The notes below the pieces were generated by a model. That model was not told the origin of the DNA. It searched no databases and saw only the letters and a program-made list of their open reading frames with translations. A stretch of 21,493 nt of DNA from a virus. The first letter of the stretch is position 1, and every line of letters starts with the position of its first letter. Below are positions 19,768 through 21,493 of this stretch, in pieces. The position numbers and the translations under genes are program-made. The stretch is from IMG/VR virus record IMGVR_UViG_3300038358_000052, positions 1 to 21,493 of that record; one strand, written 5' to 3'.

Positions 19768-21493
19768 ATGAAAACAAATAAAATAAACTACCAATATGCT
19801 TACACTTGTGAAACTGAATTTGCTTATTCTGAAAAGCAAAAACCAGGATGGTTGAAAGTAAAGAATGGTCAAACATTAATAGACACCAAAGGTCGAGTAA
19901 AAGATCAAGATATTTCGTCTACCACTTCGACTCTTATTATTGTTAGTGAAATATCTGTTGATAACAACAGTGATGTAAAACTTGACGATAAGATTCGTAA
20001 TGTTATTCACGAATACCCCAACTTTGAAGCATATACAAGAAAAGACCGTAAACGCGGAGAGTGGACTTGGGTTCGTATCGAAGACATTGTTGAAAGTCTG
20101 GATCTGCCTTATGAAGATAGTCTGCTTGAAAATAAAGATTTTCTTGCTGCTCTTGAGACTCGTTTAAATGATGCAAAAAACAAAGCAATTAATTCTCTTC
20201 TAGGCAAAAAAGCAAGAAGAGTTATCAGTCTTAGATTACCACAAAGAACCATTCTATCTAAAATGTTATCATCTGATAAGTATTACAACTTGTTGAGTCT
20301 ATGCCCTAGATTCGGTAAAACATATTTGATGCTAGAATATGCCCAAGAACTAACAAAAAAGTATGATAACCTTGTGTTGGTAATTTCTTCAAAAAGCAAA
20401 GGCAGTGACGCTTCTTTCATAAGTTCTTATAAAAATGTTGGATATGATTTCGAGATTGTTGAAGCGACTTTATACCAAGGTGATGACTCGGTATTGACGA
20501 ATCTTAGTTCAAAAATCCAAAGCCATCACAATGTTATCCTTGTTACTGACGAGGCTGATATGGGTGCTCATACTGAGAACAGTCGTGCTAAACACAAAGC
20601 CATCCAAGAGAAATGTAACATCGTCAAAATCGTTGTAATGTCTGGAACAAACATCAACAAAGGAAACAAGATTATCCGTAAAGAAAGCACCGAAGAAAAT
20701 ACATTTTTTGGGCATATGAACTATACAGATATGATTGAAATGGCTAAGGGTGAAATGGTCGTTCATCGCAAATTTACAGACATCCAATTAGTAATGTCTG
20801 CTGATGAAAAGAAATTAAATATCACACAATCGTTCGCCGATGCTGATCACCATAGCAATCTAGCAGACTATGTAGACCAGTTCGTTGGCAAGAACTGTAA
20901 ACTAGATCTGACTGATAATGAAGCAACTATGATCTTTATCAATACAGAAAACAATACACACCTTGACCAGTTCGTTGAACATTATAGTGATACACGTTCA
21001 TCCACTATCAAAACAATGTTGCTTACGTCTAAAGAAACTTCAAATAATGATGCTGAACGTCATGTGAATAAAGTATTGAAAGAAATGATCAAGTCGAACG
21101 ATACTCGTAAATTGGTTATCTTCAGCCGCCAAATGGCAAGTAGATCGTTCAGTATCCCTGAGATTGATCGTGTTGTTATTTTCAAAGACGGTGCTATATC
21201 CTCTGCTGATTACCAAAAGATGAGTCGTTGTTTGACATGGAAAGAAGGAAAGGATTCTGCTAACATTATCCGTGCCAGTTTTGAGCGTATCGGTCTTGCT
21301 GAAGATATGTTCCTTATCGAAAACGATAATGTAGAAAATTCTAGCAATGATAATTTGATCTCAAAGGGTCATCGTTTCTGGCAGGATTTCAATACCTTCA
21401 ATGCATTCGTTCTGAATGAAAAAGGACCAACAGAAAAACTTACTTTGGATATAAACGAACTGATCGATGGTTTGATGGAAGTGACAAGACAAG
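19768..21493 (+). CDS. SF2 helicase with GIY-YIG/T5orf172-like N-terminus (3' end outside window)
   Basis: 575 codons are visible; the frame is open to the window edge. Helicase motifs: CPRFGKT (179-185) as Walker A, of the RFGKT kind found in type III restriction-like helicases; DEAD at 261-264; SGT at 292-294 as motif III; FSRQMASRSF then QKMSRCLTW (483-491) resembling motif VI. Residues 8-103 (YAY at 10-12, PGWLKV at 26-31, Arg43, His81, GEW at 97-99) follow the outline of a T5orf172/GIY-YIG nuclease domain, a fusion I recall from bacterial helicases with an RFGKT loop. The nuclease call is tentative; the helicase call is good. The start is fixed by cassette 7. It may remodel or cut DNA in host takeover or in defence against competing phages. 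Confidence 0.8.
   Translation, partial: MKTNKINYQYAYTCETEFAYSEKQKPGWLKVKNGQTLIDTKGRVKDQDISSTTSTLIIVSEISVDNNSDVKLDDKIRNVIHEYPNFEAYTRKDRKRGEWTWVRIEDIVESLDLPYEDSLLENKDFLAALETRLNDAKNKAINSLLGKKARRVISLRLPQRTILSKMLSSDKYYNLLSLCPRFGKTYLMLEYAQELTKKYDNLVLVISSKSKGSDASFISSYKNVGYDFEIVEATLYQGDDSVLTNLSSKIQSHHNVILVTDEADMGAHTENSRAKHKAIQEKCNIVKIVVMSGTNINKGNKIIRKESTEENTFFGHMNYTDMIEMAKGEMVVHRKFTDIQLVMSADEKKLNITQSFADADHHSNLADYVDQFVGKNCKLDLTDNEATMIFINTENNTHLDQFVEHYSDTRSSTIKTMLLTSKETSNNDAERHVNKVLKEMIKSNDTRKLVIFSRQMASRSFSIPEIDRVVIFKDGAISSADYQKMSRCLTWKEGKDSANIIRASFERIGLAEDMFLIENDNVENSSNDNLISKGHRFWQDFNTFNAFVLNEKGPTEKLTLDINELIDGLMEVTRQ

Noticed and set aside
19624-19872. 82-aa minus-strand frame across cassette 7
   Set aside because: Reverse translation of the promoter cassette and flanks; similar antisense frames appear wherever the cassette occurs.
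1-21493. CRISPR array, insertion sequence, integrase or attachment site
   Set aside because: The only repeats are the promoter cassettes, which are dispersed and each tied to a gene start; no transposase, integrase or spaced short repeats were found.

Overview
This window looks like part of the genome of a lytic tailed phage with a T4-type replication core. It is AT-rich, tightly packed and mostly on the + strand, with many start/stop overlaps. It encodes a family B DNA polymerase (gp43-like), a UvsX recombinase, a gp41/DnaB-type helicase, ThyX, dCMP deaminase and a MazG-like enzyme. A small heat-shock protein and an Sm-like protein next to the polymerase recall marine T4-like phages. The host cannot be read from the sequence. 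Sigma70-type promoters, Sec signal peptides, an IbpA-like chaperone and a SleB-type wall hydrolase point to a Gram-negative bacterium.

Layout. (1) 1-2332: the end of one gene, then small accessory genes, three of them with signal peptides: an exported staphylococcal-nuclease-like protein, an unknown secreted protein and a histidine-rich secreted protein. (2) 2338-2916: a T4-style late promoter, an Hsp20 gene and a strong terminator. (3) 2942-5829: Sm-like protein and DNA polymerase. (4) 5860-8389: small phage genes, including a stand-alone LigA Ia-like protein and an AbrB-like peptide. (5) 8430-9425: a minus-strand pair (EF-hand membrane protein, DUF1353) read from a T4-style late promoter and closed by two hairpins. 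(6) 9480-15778: the replication and nucleotide block, with membrane peptides, MazG-like, AEP primase-like, dCMP deaminase, UvsX, a conserved spacer protein, gp41-like helicase, ThyX and an HNH-AP2 endonuclease. (7) 15793-21493: an accessory arm of promoter-plus-gene units, with a secreted wall hydrolase, an HNH endonuclease next to a DNA methyltransferase (a probable restriction-modification pair), and a truncated SF2 helicase with a GIY-YIG/T5orf172-like N-terminus.

Regulation. Two promoter classes are visible. The early class is TTGACA-16/18-TATAAT. Seven copies (near 1672, 5961, 8111, 15806, 18666, 19122, 19705) form a family of about 75-bp cassettes that share promoter, leader and start codon, and in six of them the spacing from -35 to ATG is identical. 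The late class is TATAAATA, seen on + before hsp20 and on - before the EF-hand/DUF1353 pair. The cassettes abut upstream stop codons, and in two cases the upstream frame runs into the cassette. This suggests the cassettes are units of gene gain.

The region most worth pursuing is 17.4-21.5 kb, where an HNH nuclease, an adenine-type methyltransferase, two unknown genes and a nuclease-like/helicase fusion sit under related promoters. The last gene runs off the window. Several starts are corrected here because the longest frames begin with GTG or TTG inside promoters or upstream genes.
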